Positions 12,403 to 23,416 of a DNA stretch of 64,000 bases are shown in pieces. How positions within the stretch are numbered: the first letter of the stretch is position 1; every line of letters begins with the position of its first letter. This DNA comes from Axinella damicornis. Lineage: Eukaryota; Porifera; Demospongiae; Axinellida; Axinellidae. The notes beneath the pieces were generated by a model, which was not told the origin of the DNA, made no database searches, and worked only from the letters and a program-made list of their open reading frames with translations. The stretch lies in contig OZ007505.1 of the NCBI GenBank assembly GCA_963931865.1, forward strand, positions 3,261,834 to 3,325,833, in the 5' to 3' direction. The translations under genes were made by a program, and so were the position numbers.

Positions 12403-13990
12403 CTACGATCCCTGCTTCTTTGAATCACCTGACTTTCCCTGCAAAGTATAAGCAAACATTGACTCATGGAAACAAAACGTAAATTCAATTATGAATTCAG
12501 CATTTAAATTTTTAGTGACTCATAGACCTATATATACAGGCAGGCAATAATTCATTGATGCATTTGTTTAAAGCCGGAACACCTGAATACAGCTGCAAAG
12601 TTGTTGCCGCACTTTTAATAGCATCCGTATACAGTTAGTTTCACCTCTCCATGCAAAAGCATACCTTGCAATCACTGCTGAATGGCTGTCCAAGGCACTT
12701 CCCAGTCACCAGGAAGTTCTGTGTCACAGATTCAAGTAGAATGTATGGTAAAAATGTATATACTTCTGCCTTCAGAGGGTAAGACTATACTCACATATTG
12801 CAGGAGAGGCTGTTCACCCATGAATGTCGCTGTTGGTGTTTCCTGTGAGTCCTCTACCACAAACCTAAATATTGCAATCCTGAGAGATAAAGAGTATATC
12901 AACACACATACAGTAAAGTTCAGGTCCAACAGAATCATTATACATATATACACATGTACGACCACAACAAAACATCTAGTTAATGTCAATGCAACTCATC
13001 AGAAATACTAATTTTCGGAATCAAATACATGGATGTCACTGCAAAGTCTAAAAGTTGTAAAGTACAATGTACAACACGCCATGCACAAACCCAGTGCAAC
13101 TTGTATTGGATATATATCCATAATTATGCATACAGAGCGCAGTAATGCTCGTGCTTTATTGGTACTGTGCTATGTATCAACTATACGGACAAAAAAGTAT
13201 GTGCTATCAGATAAACAAAGGGACATTTTAAAGGTAGTAGGTGGGTACCAGTCAGTTATGAAGTTGAACTGCAACTGTTACTGTTGGGACCGATACTTTT
13301 GTGTATGTAAAGACTTGATCACAAATATTTAACTACGACCATGCACGTGCACTGTTCGGATAAAAGAAGCTGCAAAGAGGCTACATCAAGTTGTTCATGC
13401 GAGTTTATTACATTCACACAGCTAACTATAACTATTACCTCCAGTCAACTCCCCATGGGTACTGGATTGTGAAGACAGGAGGTGTAAACTGCTCCAAGAT
13501 CCAAATGGGTTCTTTCTTTATTCCACAATTGTAGAAGAAGTCAGCTTTCTGACAAACCTGCACAGTCATGTTCATGTCTATGTCAATCATCACTACACAG
13601 GCTGAGCTCATATTTGCATGATGCATATATAGGTAGCTCCTACTTACTGCGCAGCTGTCGCCAACGGGCATGAAGTCTGGACAGTCATATCCTCGACAAG
13701 GGTCAAACAAGTAGTAGTACCCGCGAGCATCATCTGTGATGTTGATGCTACGTACGAGACGATGCATGATTATACAGTAATGAGAGAAATGTAGCTAGCT
13801 ACAGGTGGAGCTAGACAAAACATACTTACGGATAGTCGAAGACCTTGGAGATATCGTATACACTTCCGTTGAAGCGAGCGATGCACGGGTTCTTGTCGTC
13901 CGGCCTGAGTTGAGCTGCCGTGCAGGGTTGCAGGAACAGCAGGGCCACCAGGCCCAAGAAAGAACACAGCTTGGTGCAGGAGGATATCAT
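12403..13990 (-). CDS. Small secreted Cys-rich protein, MRH-like, copy 2
   Basis: Exons: 13990-13830, 13747-13648, 13557-13439, 12879-12795, 12718-12665 and a short terminal exon 12438-12403. Junction phases match copy 1 (2, 0, 2, 0, then 0). The signal peptide is followed by NPCIARFNGSVYDISKVFDY; exon 2 carries YYYLFDPCRGYDCPD; exon 3 VCQKADFFYNCG and IQYPWGVDW; exon 4 TATFMGEQPLLQY; exon 5 GKCLGQP. The last exon has a strong polypyrimidine acceptor (ATACTTTGCAG) and adds a basic tail GKSGDSKKQGS before TAG, the best-supported C-terminus among the four copies. The mature protein is about 160-170 residues. Exon 2 differs most from the other copies, with MPVGDSCA replacing the usual D-x-A-G-K-D-T-A block, suggesting divergence of this loop. 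Confidence 0.72.
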
Positions 13991-14193
13991 TGCAACGTAT
14001 AAACGCTAGTTGATCTCATGTGACCTTCGTTCGGCATATAAGGAAGTTTTTGGGGTATAATGAATACTGGTGAACTTCCACACAATATTAACTATTCGGC
14101 ATCATTAATTATGCCGCTTGGGGATGAAAGCCTACTACGACATGCAAAACATAACATAGAACAAACATGCACACACATGCAGTCTGCAGGTCA

Positions 14194-15722
14194 TCAGGCC
14201 TGTAGGAGAATGGATAAGCAAGCAGCATAATGTACCATACTACGAGTTATGACTAATTTCCTATATCACATTTACCTTCAGCTTCGGATTTTGTCCAGTT
14301 CCACAAACCTCGAAGTTTGGCTGTCCAATGCACTTCCCAGTAACCAAGAAGTTCTGTGTAAAGGAAGTGGCAACGGTACCTTAGGCTAGCTGTGAGAATC
14401 CGGATGCAACAACTGGTCAGAGTGGACATTCACTGATGCATGTCATGATAGATACACCCATGCAGCAAAATTAAATTAAGGCGAGGGAAGATGATGTTAC
14501 TTAAACATACGGCTGGTGCTGTTGTTTGCCATTCTGGGTTTACTCACATATTGTAAGTAAGGCTGTTCCCCCATGAACGTCACAGTGGGCACCTCCTGGG
14601 CATCCTCCACCACAAAGGTGAATACAGTCATCCTGTACATACAAACGTCCCAGATTAAGAAAGTTAGATAGCACACTGATTATGGTGTGTTCACTCAAAG
14701 GATTACAAGAATGAGGCCAAAAGCTAATTCCTCCAGTGTACATGTACCAGAAAAAAGTATAACATGGGATGGCACTTAATATTTATAATTATACGGCTGT
14801 TGTCTGGAAATCTCTTCACTTCATCAACTCCCTTTAGACGAAGTGGGAGTTGAGAAGTTGACACACAACCTGCAGAACTCACATATGAGCCTGAATCTGA
14901 GTCTTGCATATGCACTGAAATATGCATAGTCATTACAAGATAATGATGTTGTGACCGACCTTGATCCTCTGGTATATGCGTAATCTGATTTATACTTACT
15001 GGATTATAATACAATGTCATGCATTGGCATGAATGTGCTACTAAATCTTGGCAGGTGGTAGGAGCATATGCATGGGTGAATATTAGTTGAATTGTTTGGC
15101 CTCACCTCCAATCACTTCCCCACGGGTACTCAATCCTAAAGACAAAGGGTAGTTCGCCCCATTGCTCCAGGAGCCAAATAGGCTGCCCCCTCCTCCCACA
15201 GTTGTAGTAACGATCAGCCTTCTGACAGATCTGCACAGAGGTTGGAGAAACAAGATATTCCTTGAACTTCTAGTTGCTGAGAGAGTCAATGAGAATTGCT
15301 CACCGCAGTATCCTTGCCAGCAGGCTCAATCTGGTCTGGGCACTGATCGTACCCACTGCAGGGGTCAAACCAGTAGACGTAGCCACGTTGGTCATCCGTG
15401 ATTTTGACCCTATATGGCAGGTGAGACCAGAGATAGCACAATGTGTTCATGAGATCCTGACGTAATTATGTGGCTGCAACCAAACTTATTTCATACACAC
15501 TTGGACCTACTTACACAATCATGCATACTAGCTGCGTGCAAAATTTAATTAGCTACGTGGATACACTCACGGATAGTCGAAGACCTTGGAGATGTCCAAC
15601 ATGGTCCCGTTACAGCGAGCTTTACAGGGGTTGGTACTATCCGGGAAGCACTGAAAAGCGATGCATGGCTGCTGGGATACCAGCCATAGGAAGCAGCAGA
15701 GCGAGGCGTACAGCGTCCTCAT
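14194..15722 (-). CDS. Small secreted Cys-rich protein, MRH-like, copy 3
   Basis: Exons: 15722-15571, 15409-15304, 15230-15106, 14632-14548, 14353-14276, and tentatively 14199-14194 (Ala-stop after TTCTCCTACAG). The start MRTLYASLCCFLWLV gives a signal peptide unlike that of copies 1-2 but almost the same as copy 4. Two extra Cys occur near the mature N-terminus (QCFPDSTNPCKARCNGT). The exon 2 block WFDPCSGYDQCPD, exon 3 ICQKADRYYNCGRRGQPIW and IEYPWGSDW, exon 4 TVTFMGEQPYLQY and exon 5 GKCIGQPNFEVCGTG follow the family order. If the last intron were retained, the protein would end five residues after the donor. Function is not known; a lumenal or secreted lectin-like role is only a suggestion from the fold resemblance. 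Confidence 0.7.
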
Positions 15723-16232
15723 CGTAGTACAGTATAGCAATCACGTAGTCTGCAGGTTTTAGCCACGCCCTCTGTTAATCACATGATGCCGTACTGGCAA
15801 AACGATAATTATCCTACGCCGCGCGCATTTGCACACTTGAAATTATTCAGTGCACAAAGCAGTCCGAAAAAAGCAGCGAAATCGTTATCAAACAATTAAG
15901 CAGTAGTGATGCACAGAACAGCCCGAGCTTCTAAACTTTTTATAGTTACAGAGATAGCATACACACACTCTGAGCGGTATACATGGGTTCTTGTCGTCTG
16001 ACCGAAGTTGCATGGCTATGCAGGGCTGCAGGAACAGCAGGGCCACCACCTCTAAGAAACAGCACAGCTTGGTGCAGAAGTTACTGCAACTTAGTGACAG
16101 GTGTTACTGCAACATTGATCATTGACGGCATAGCTACAAGAATTGTTTTATGAACACTGCTATACATACTATGTAGGCCACTAGAACGAAACGAGTCACA
16201 AGACACAGAACAACAATCATGAAGATCCAAAG
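15723..16232. other. Spacer between copies 3 and 4
   Basis: Apart from the relic first exon at 15985-16080 no coding sequence is seen. The 5' flanks of copies 3 and 4 share TTTTAGCCACGCCC and ATCACATGAT blocks (15757-15790 and 18489-18517), which may be parts of a duplicated promoter. Confidence 0.5.
15985..16080 (-). pseudogene. Relic first exon of an MRH-like copy
   Basis: The minus strand reads KLCCFLEVVALLFLQPCIA then MQLRSDDKNPC, clearly matching the signal peptide and first Cys block of copy 2, but the start codon is lost and the sequence diverges after NPC where the INGT...DISK block should be. No other exons of this copy were found, so it is a fragment left by an incomplete or decayed duplication. 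Confidence 0.8.
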
Positions 16233-18467
16233 TCACAGCTTATTCATTCCTATAAGAGAAAATGACGATCATGCAAAGTGAGCAGCATAATATGTGGGGC
16301 TGGTTTGGTTGAGACTGATTTCCTACATCACTTTTACCTTTAGCTCCAGACTCTGTACCATTGTTGCATAAAAACGTTGGCTGTCCAATGCACTTCCCAG
16401 TCACCAAGAAGTTCTGTGTAACAGAAGTAATGACAGTAACTGTTCGAGAACCCGGATACAACAACTGCATATACCGGTATTATTTTTGCCACATGTCTGG
16501 GTTTACTAAGCCTCATTCCCAGGCCTTCTCACCCCAGCGCTTGTCACTTGCAGTACTGCAAGTGACAAGCGCTGGGGTGAGAAGGCCTGGGAACGAGGCT
16601 AGGGTTTACTCACATATTGTAAGTAAGGTTGTTCCCCCATGAACGTCACAGTGGGCACCTCCTGGGCATCCTCCACCACAAAGGTGAATACAGTCATCCT
16701 GTATGTATACGTACATCCCAGATGGAGAAAGATAACACTGATAGCATGATATCGTAGCCTTGTTCCCACCTCCAGTTTGCAGGTGTAGAAGGCCTGAAGG
16801 GCTATCAAGTTGGGTTGTCTCCGTTAGCCTCCTACCTTTGATTCCCCTTGACTACATGTATCATGATTGGCCCACAACGCACAACTACAATAACATATAA
16901 TGCATGGGTTCATGAATATTTGCCTGACCATGCATCATGTGACTACTGCACCCAGGGCCCATGCAGATGACAACACCAGGCATGCAAATACAAATGAATG
17001 TTACTGGGTTCATGCGTAATATTACAGCTGCAGCACAAGATCCGGCAAAGGATTATTGGTCATGGTGCAACTTGCAGATTTGCAACTCATGATCAAGCAA
17101 CCCAACCTCGTCAAAACAACCCAACAGTGTCATTGCCATAGTCTGTACAGTCCTAGAAGCTTAAGAAGGAAGTAGTGCATCAGTTGATCATCTTGGTGGT
17201 AGCCTCGGCCATAGAGAATGTATGCATGATGACACTTGCTGAACAAGGTTTCAGCAGATTTTATCTCTGTAGACATGCTTGAGCAACAACACAAGCAAAC
17301 GTGAAGTACATGTACAAGGAAAGAGAGCACTTCACCACCCAAGAAGAAGTTGTATAATTGAGTGTTCATAGCTCTCGGTATGGGAAAAACCTTGCCACAT
17401 GAGTGAGTCTGAGCCTGAATCTGAGCCTGTCAGATTCTGGGTCTGCGACTGAAATGTGCACAGCCATTGGAATGCTGTTTATGCCACATGATAAAAATGT
17501 CATCACGATCTTGTCTGGTAGTATTGTATAATCTAAGGCTTACTGCATTATCTAGCATTCTTATCTGTGTGTGTGCTGAAGTATTTCATATTTGATGGTT
17601 GGCCTCACCTCCAGTCGCTTCCCCACGGGTATTCAATCCTAAAGCTATAGGGGGGTTGACCATTGCGCATTTCCCAGAGCCAAATAGGCTGCTCCTTCCT
17701 CCCACAGTTGTAGTAACGATCAGCTTTCTGACAGATCTGGATAAGGAGGATACGTGCAAATTAACACAAGTAGTTGCTGAGAGAGTCAATAAAAATCACT
17801 CACCGCAGTATCCTTGCCAGCAGGATCAATCTGGTCTGGGCACTGATCGTACCCACTGCAGGGGTCAAACCAGTAGACGTAGCCACGTTGGTCATCTGTG
17901 ATTTTGACCCTATATAGCAGGTGAGACCAGCGATAGCACAGAGATCCATACCATGGAATACAGTGCATGAAACTGTAACGCCGGATAACATGGGCTGTAC
18001 CAGCTCACGTGACACTCACTTCCACTTGGGTGAGACAGCTGGGTGGACACATGCTGCAAATGTAACCCAAGCTCTGGTTTGCAACTTATACACACTTGCC
18101 ATGAATCATTGATCAATTATTGAATATGCAGTCAAAGAGACAAGTCAAAGGATATAGCTACAAGGACCATGATAACAATCAGCTTCGAGGTTAGTAGTTG
18201 CATTCTGAACTTGAAGGTGTTCCCCCAGGCGATCCAAGGCAACTGCAAATTATTGACTGTAGTCAGAGCTACGTATCCTGTAGCTATGACAGCCTATGTG
18301 AATTACACTCACGGATAGTCGAAGACCTTGGAGATGTCAAAAGTAGTCCCGTTACAGTGGGCAATACAGGAATTGGTATCATCCGGGCGGCACTGAGGGG
18401 CCCATATGCATGGCGGCTGGCATACCAGCCATAGGAAGCAGCAGAGCGAGGCGTACAGCGACCTCAT
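16233..18467 (-). CDS. Small secreted Cys-rich protein, MRH-like, copy 4
   Basis: Exons: 18467-18313, 17909-17804, 17736-17609, 16698-16614, 16413-16338, and tentatively 16249-16233. Signal peptide MRSLYASLCCFLWLV; mature start has PQCRPDDTNSCIAHCNGT, sharing the extra Cys pair of copy 3. Exons 2 and 4 are nearly identical to those of copy 3 (DQCPD and TFMGEQPYLQY blocks), pointing to recent duplication or conversion. Exon 3 ends IEYPWGSDW; exon 5 is GKCIGQPTFLCNNGTESGAK and ends in phase 1. The tentative last exon (after TTTTCTCTTATAG) adds GMNKL-stop. The start at 18467 was chosen over an in-frame upstream ATG by alignment with copy 3. Intron 3 (16699-17608) is about 0.9 kb and holds no gene; the foldback element at 16509-16600 lies just downstream of exon 4. 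Confidence 0.7.
16509..16601. mobile_element. Foldback element, AGCCTCGTTCCCAGGC family
   Basis: A nearly perfect hairpin of two arms of about 45 bases (AGCCTCATTCCCAGGCC ... GGCCTGGGAACGAGGCT) is flanked by the 9-base direct repeat GGGTTTACT. It sits in an intron of copy 4 immediately 3' of exon 4, so the duplicated target sequence lies next to the splice donor. Confidence 0.85.
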
Positions 18468-18647
18468 CGTATCACGAACTTTTGCAGGTTTTAGCCACGC
18501 CCCGTATACAATCACATGATTACGGTTTACCGCGCGCATGTGCGGCATTGCGTACATGTGCATGCATAGGCGGGAAAGAGGAATGAAAAGAAAAGTTATA
18601 CATGTAGCTACTACAAAATAATTATTGAGCTCATACAAATGCAATGT

Positions 18648-21600
18648 TCATTTTTGCCAGGTCAGTGTGCTGAGGATCATGAAGTTGATGCTATGAATCC
18701 ATTTGGTACTCTCCTCCTGGCTCTCTGCTGACAGCAGTAGCCTACAGCATGGAATGTAACGCATCGTCATGACAACTTCAAATTATACATTTCGTAACAG
18801 TGACCAATGGGTCTATACTAACGATGCATTGATATTAAAACCCTCTGGACTGAGGCTTATCTTACCCTCCGGTGGTGTTTTGTGGTGAACCGGACACTGG
18901 AATCACGAATGAGTGTTGCCATGCACACACTGTGGGACTGGCTGGGTGAGCGGATTGGTCACAACTTGAGAGGTCCCAGTGTCTTAGTGCTTTCTGTGAG
19001 TGTGTGAGTGTGTGTGTGTATGTGTGTGTGTGTGTGTGTTGGGGGGGGGTTCAGTATAAGATGTTGTGATGAATTGCCACTTGTGAATCAATACTTTTAT
19101 AACACTGGGCTGTTTCCAGGCTCCCTGCTAACACAATGCAAAACTAGAGGCAGGAATGAACCAGAAGTGAGGGTATAAATAATTATGGCCTAGCTATACT
19201 TAGAAATTGAGCACATAACGTTGTACTCCTACTAACTCTCAGAATATGAACAGCCCATAATTATGTAAGTGCTGAGTGCATGAGATCATGTTCGTGCATG
19301 CTAGCTGGGGTAAGCATACAAGCTGGTGGGTGTGACCAGAGTCCACTGAAGTACAAGAGTAGGGCAGGGCATGAGGAATCATACGCATTGAGTTTGTCCT
19401 ACATGTTGTCCTACCTCAAGTGCAGTTGCTACTCTAATGATAGCAGTATGTGTACCTCAGATCTTCCTGGCTGATCTGGGTAGAGCCAACAGCAGAGGGA
19501 GCTATCCGTCAGAACAAACCACCGCCTCTCCCAGCACCCAGCGGCACAGAACATGTTCTGAGGAAATTAATGCATCAATCACTTCAATTCACTCGTGGAA
19601 TTCCAGCTTCCATTACTTTGCTAATAATGACAACAGGTTGAATACGGACAAAGTGCACCTTAGATTGGATGCACAGTGGCTGGCTTCACGAATTTTCTAT
19701 ACCAATGTATCTGAAATGCACACACATTCATTACTATAACAATGGGACCCTGAATTTCTGAATGTGGTATATTCCACGTAAATGGATTACAAATGCTGAC
19801 AGTTGGTATGTAACTACAATAATGTATTTGGATGGCTCGAGAGCAGATAACTTATAGATTGAAAAACTTCAGCCATATACTCACTCTCATGCAGTTTATC
19901 CACAACTTGCTAAGATGTGCTTCATTGCACTGATTAGTTCGTACATAGTTATCATCCATGCTCGACTCTTCCAAGCTAGCTCCATATGATTAATACAAAC
20001 TAACCAAATATCCCTGCATGGGCTCCGAAACGAGAACAGGGTCAGCGAAAGTGGTTGCCTTGACTGCATCAATCATAACCACCTCCTCAGTTGGAGCTTG
20101 CTAAAGCGTATAAGGTCACAGCAAAGTGAATGCAATCAATCACTTGCTGACAAACTATAATCAGGGAATGACATGCATGGTTTTTTAATCACAATCTACT
20201 AATATGCTAGTGTACAGCCTTGTTCTCAAGGGAGACTATGAGAGACCATACCTTCACCTTCACATGGTACATCCCCTGTCTCAGAGTACTCTTAGTAATG
20301 GAAGCTTTTCCAACCAGTTTGAACCTGGATTGGAGAGGGGACTCAGACGATTGTGCTGGAGGAGAACCTGGGAAATGAATAGTGTGCGAAATCTTATCTC
20401 CATGCATGCTGCCAGGAAACCATCACATGTGCATATGCTGACTATCTAATAAATATTTCAGTATAGGACTCCTCACCAGTCAAGGAAACAATGGAGACAC
20501 TTTGTGTGCACTGTGATATTAGTAGGAGGAGAATGGTGGGAGATAAGGTGCTTGTGAAGAAGAGCAGGGAATACAGCATACAGATTGTTGGTGTAGCCTC
20601 ATTCCCAGGCCCGAGACGGGGGTCTGGGAACGAGGCTAAGATTGGTGATGCCACACATGCTGAGAACAGTACACATACTCACGCAAGGAGTAGTAAAGTA
20701 CTGGTAAGTTTTGGGAACAAGACTTTACTCTGTATTTAAACCCGGCCTGCAAGTTTTGCACACTTGAGTCATGCAGAGCAGCAGAGACAACATATCTTAC
20801 CACAAGGCAGCGTCTTGCTTTACTCCTCCGCAGACTGGAGATCCTCTTCACCTGGTGGGTGCAATTAAAATACAATCTACATAAATTATACATTCATCCA
20901 ACATGCTGCACCTCCACTCCTGGCTGCATCTCCAGTGCATTGCAAAACCGGTATGGGAGGTGGGAGCGACGGCTCCCGCACTGAGAAGATGTATGTGGAC
21001 AATTATTATTGTAGTTCACTCACAGACTTGAAGACCTGAGAGAGTTTCTTGGACCTTGATCTTGAGAGCTGTTCAAAGCCCTGTGGCATGTATGGGAAAT
21101 GCATGGCTCAGCATCGAGTTTGCTGCTATGGGATACACATGTATGCATTAAGGTAACGTGTCAGTAACATGCCAAGAGCATGAGCATATAGTCATCTGAC
21201 TCTCAGTGTTGAATGCAATTGCACTGCTGATAATGGGGTGTTCCATAACACCCCTGGTGATGAATAGCTCTCCTGTTTAATAACTGGGAGAGCTAAGTGC
21301 CCCTAGGGTGTTTTTGAGCACCCCATTTTAACAGTGTGGAACTCACCAAGTGGTAGATTTCCAGCACAATCTCAAAGTTGTGGGGAATATCAGGTCTGTA
21401 CAGAATTTAAATAAGAGCAAATGCTGTTGCTCAACCATTAGAGTGTGTACATGGTCCCTCCAATGCTACATGTATACATAGCAGACCTACAGCTGTATAC
21501 TCACAGGGTGAAGCGATTGCTGAACTCCAGTGCACGGTCCCCTCTAGTGATGGAGATGGTCTGGGTGGCTGTGATGCCCTGGGTCCTCATCTCCCTCACC

Positions 21601-22286
21601 AGGCACAGGAAGTGGTGCGTGGTACGGTCTGCTGGAACAAAGGCACCATCACAGTATGCCATGGCTCTGATCCTCACAATCAAGCTACGTATGTTATTCC
21701 ACTGGAAAACATTCATGAAGCCATTACACACAAGTGATCACTAGCATTCATGTAGACCAATAATATAGCTATCCATGCCCTATTTGGAAACCCATCTATA
21801 GTCCGTAGCTCTCAATTATGAGGCTATAAGCCTAGCAATATTAATAGCTTACCTGAAGATGACAGCTTACGAAGAAACTCTCGAGTTAGTGTCATATGGA
21901 GGTCTGCCAGGGAAATGTGCTCAGAATAGCATAGCATGGCAATGAAGATTCATAACAGACTTTAACAACTATGCAGAGTAGGTCATTGCACAGACAGGTA
22001 TCACTGAAACATCATCTCAGAAATGCTGTCAGTAAGCACACGCCTACCGCTGAGGAAGAGTGTTGCGGTGCAGGGTTGCAGGGCTTCCTCAGAGGGAGGG
22101 TCAGTCGTCTGTCGGAGCTCCAGCACAAGGTCTTGGGCTTCACCTCTGAATGCCTTGTACCTTTCGCCTGCCGTGGTGAGGAAAGAGAAGGGGAGGGAGG
22201 GAGGGAGAGGGAGTGAGGGGAAGGAGAGGGAGTGAGGGGAAGGAGAGGGAGTGAGGGGAAGGAGAGGGAGTGAGGGGATATGAGGT

Positions 22287-22320
<34 letters not shown>

Positions 22321-23351
22321 GGAAGGGATAGAGGAGAAGGGCAGGGAGAAAGACTGGCTATGTTCCCATTTTAAACTTGAGGCTCGGTAGTTGAATAAAC
22401 TGCAGTATAATATACTGCAATCATATCCACCTGCCAGCAGGATGAGTCTCTCCGCCTCCACTTCCTCCAGGGAGCCCCTCCCCCCACACAGCCTGAGTGC
22501 CACGCTGGCTTGCTGCTGGATGCGCAGCTGTGAGGACGCCTCAGACAGCAGCTCCTGCAACAGGGACCATACACAGTGTGTACAGAATGAGACCTGCACA
22601 TCATACTGTAACTGCTACATGGAAATTTGCATATTGAAACAACACCCATAAAAGTGTACATGTGAACTGTGTGTATACATGAGTGCAACCACAGTTACAA
22701 TACACTCAAAACTAAAGTGGGCTCCAGTGTATTCGAAGTGTGCTGTGAAGTGTAAGGCTGATGTCGTGAGAATGAACTCGCACTCTGTTATCATAGTGAG
22801 GGATTCTCACTACAAATTCTTGCACCAGGATCTTTGTTTGTTTAACTAGCAGCAGCATGCATACCCAGTGACAACAGTGCGTAGTTAGCAGCTTTGACTG
22901 TATTCAAGTAGCCTGGCATGCACGTTGTGTGCATTCCTGAACCTGAAGAGGCTCCCACCAAGAAGACCAAAACCAAGTTTCAGACGTATCATCAGTTCAA
23001 CCTGGGGATACATACATAATGCCACAGCCACAGCATAGTAGCCTGCCCTGGTGAAACTACCAACGACTCCCTCTGCTATGAGATATTGGCTGACTGTACT
23101 GTGCACAGAGTGTAGGCTAGCAAACCAGCAACTGTGAATTCACCTCGATGACTTCCTGCTTTCTTTGCGCATTCTCTCTCCCCTCCTTCAGCCAGGCGGT
23201 GACAGACTCACTCCTTGACACGGTCACTCCAGGGCCATTCCATGCAGCACTGCGACGCTTCAACTTCTGGAGTACGTCAATTGAACGCCTTCGAACTTCC
23301 TCTAATCCTTCCCCAACATCACATTCAAACTACATTCACATCAGAAATGTG

Positions 23352-23416
<65 letters not shown>

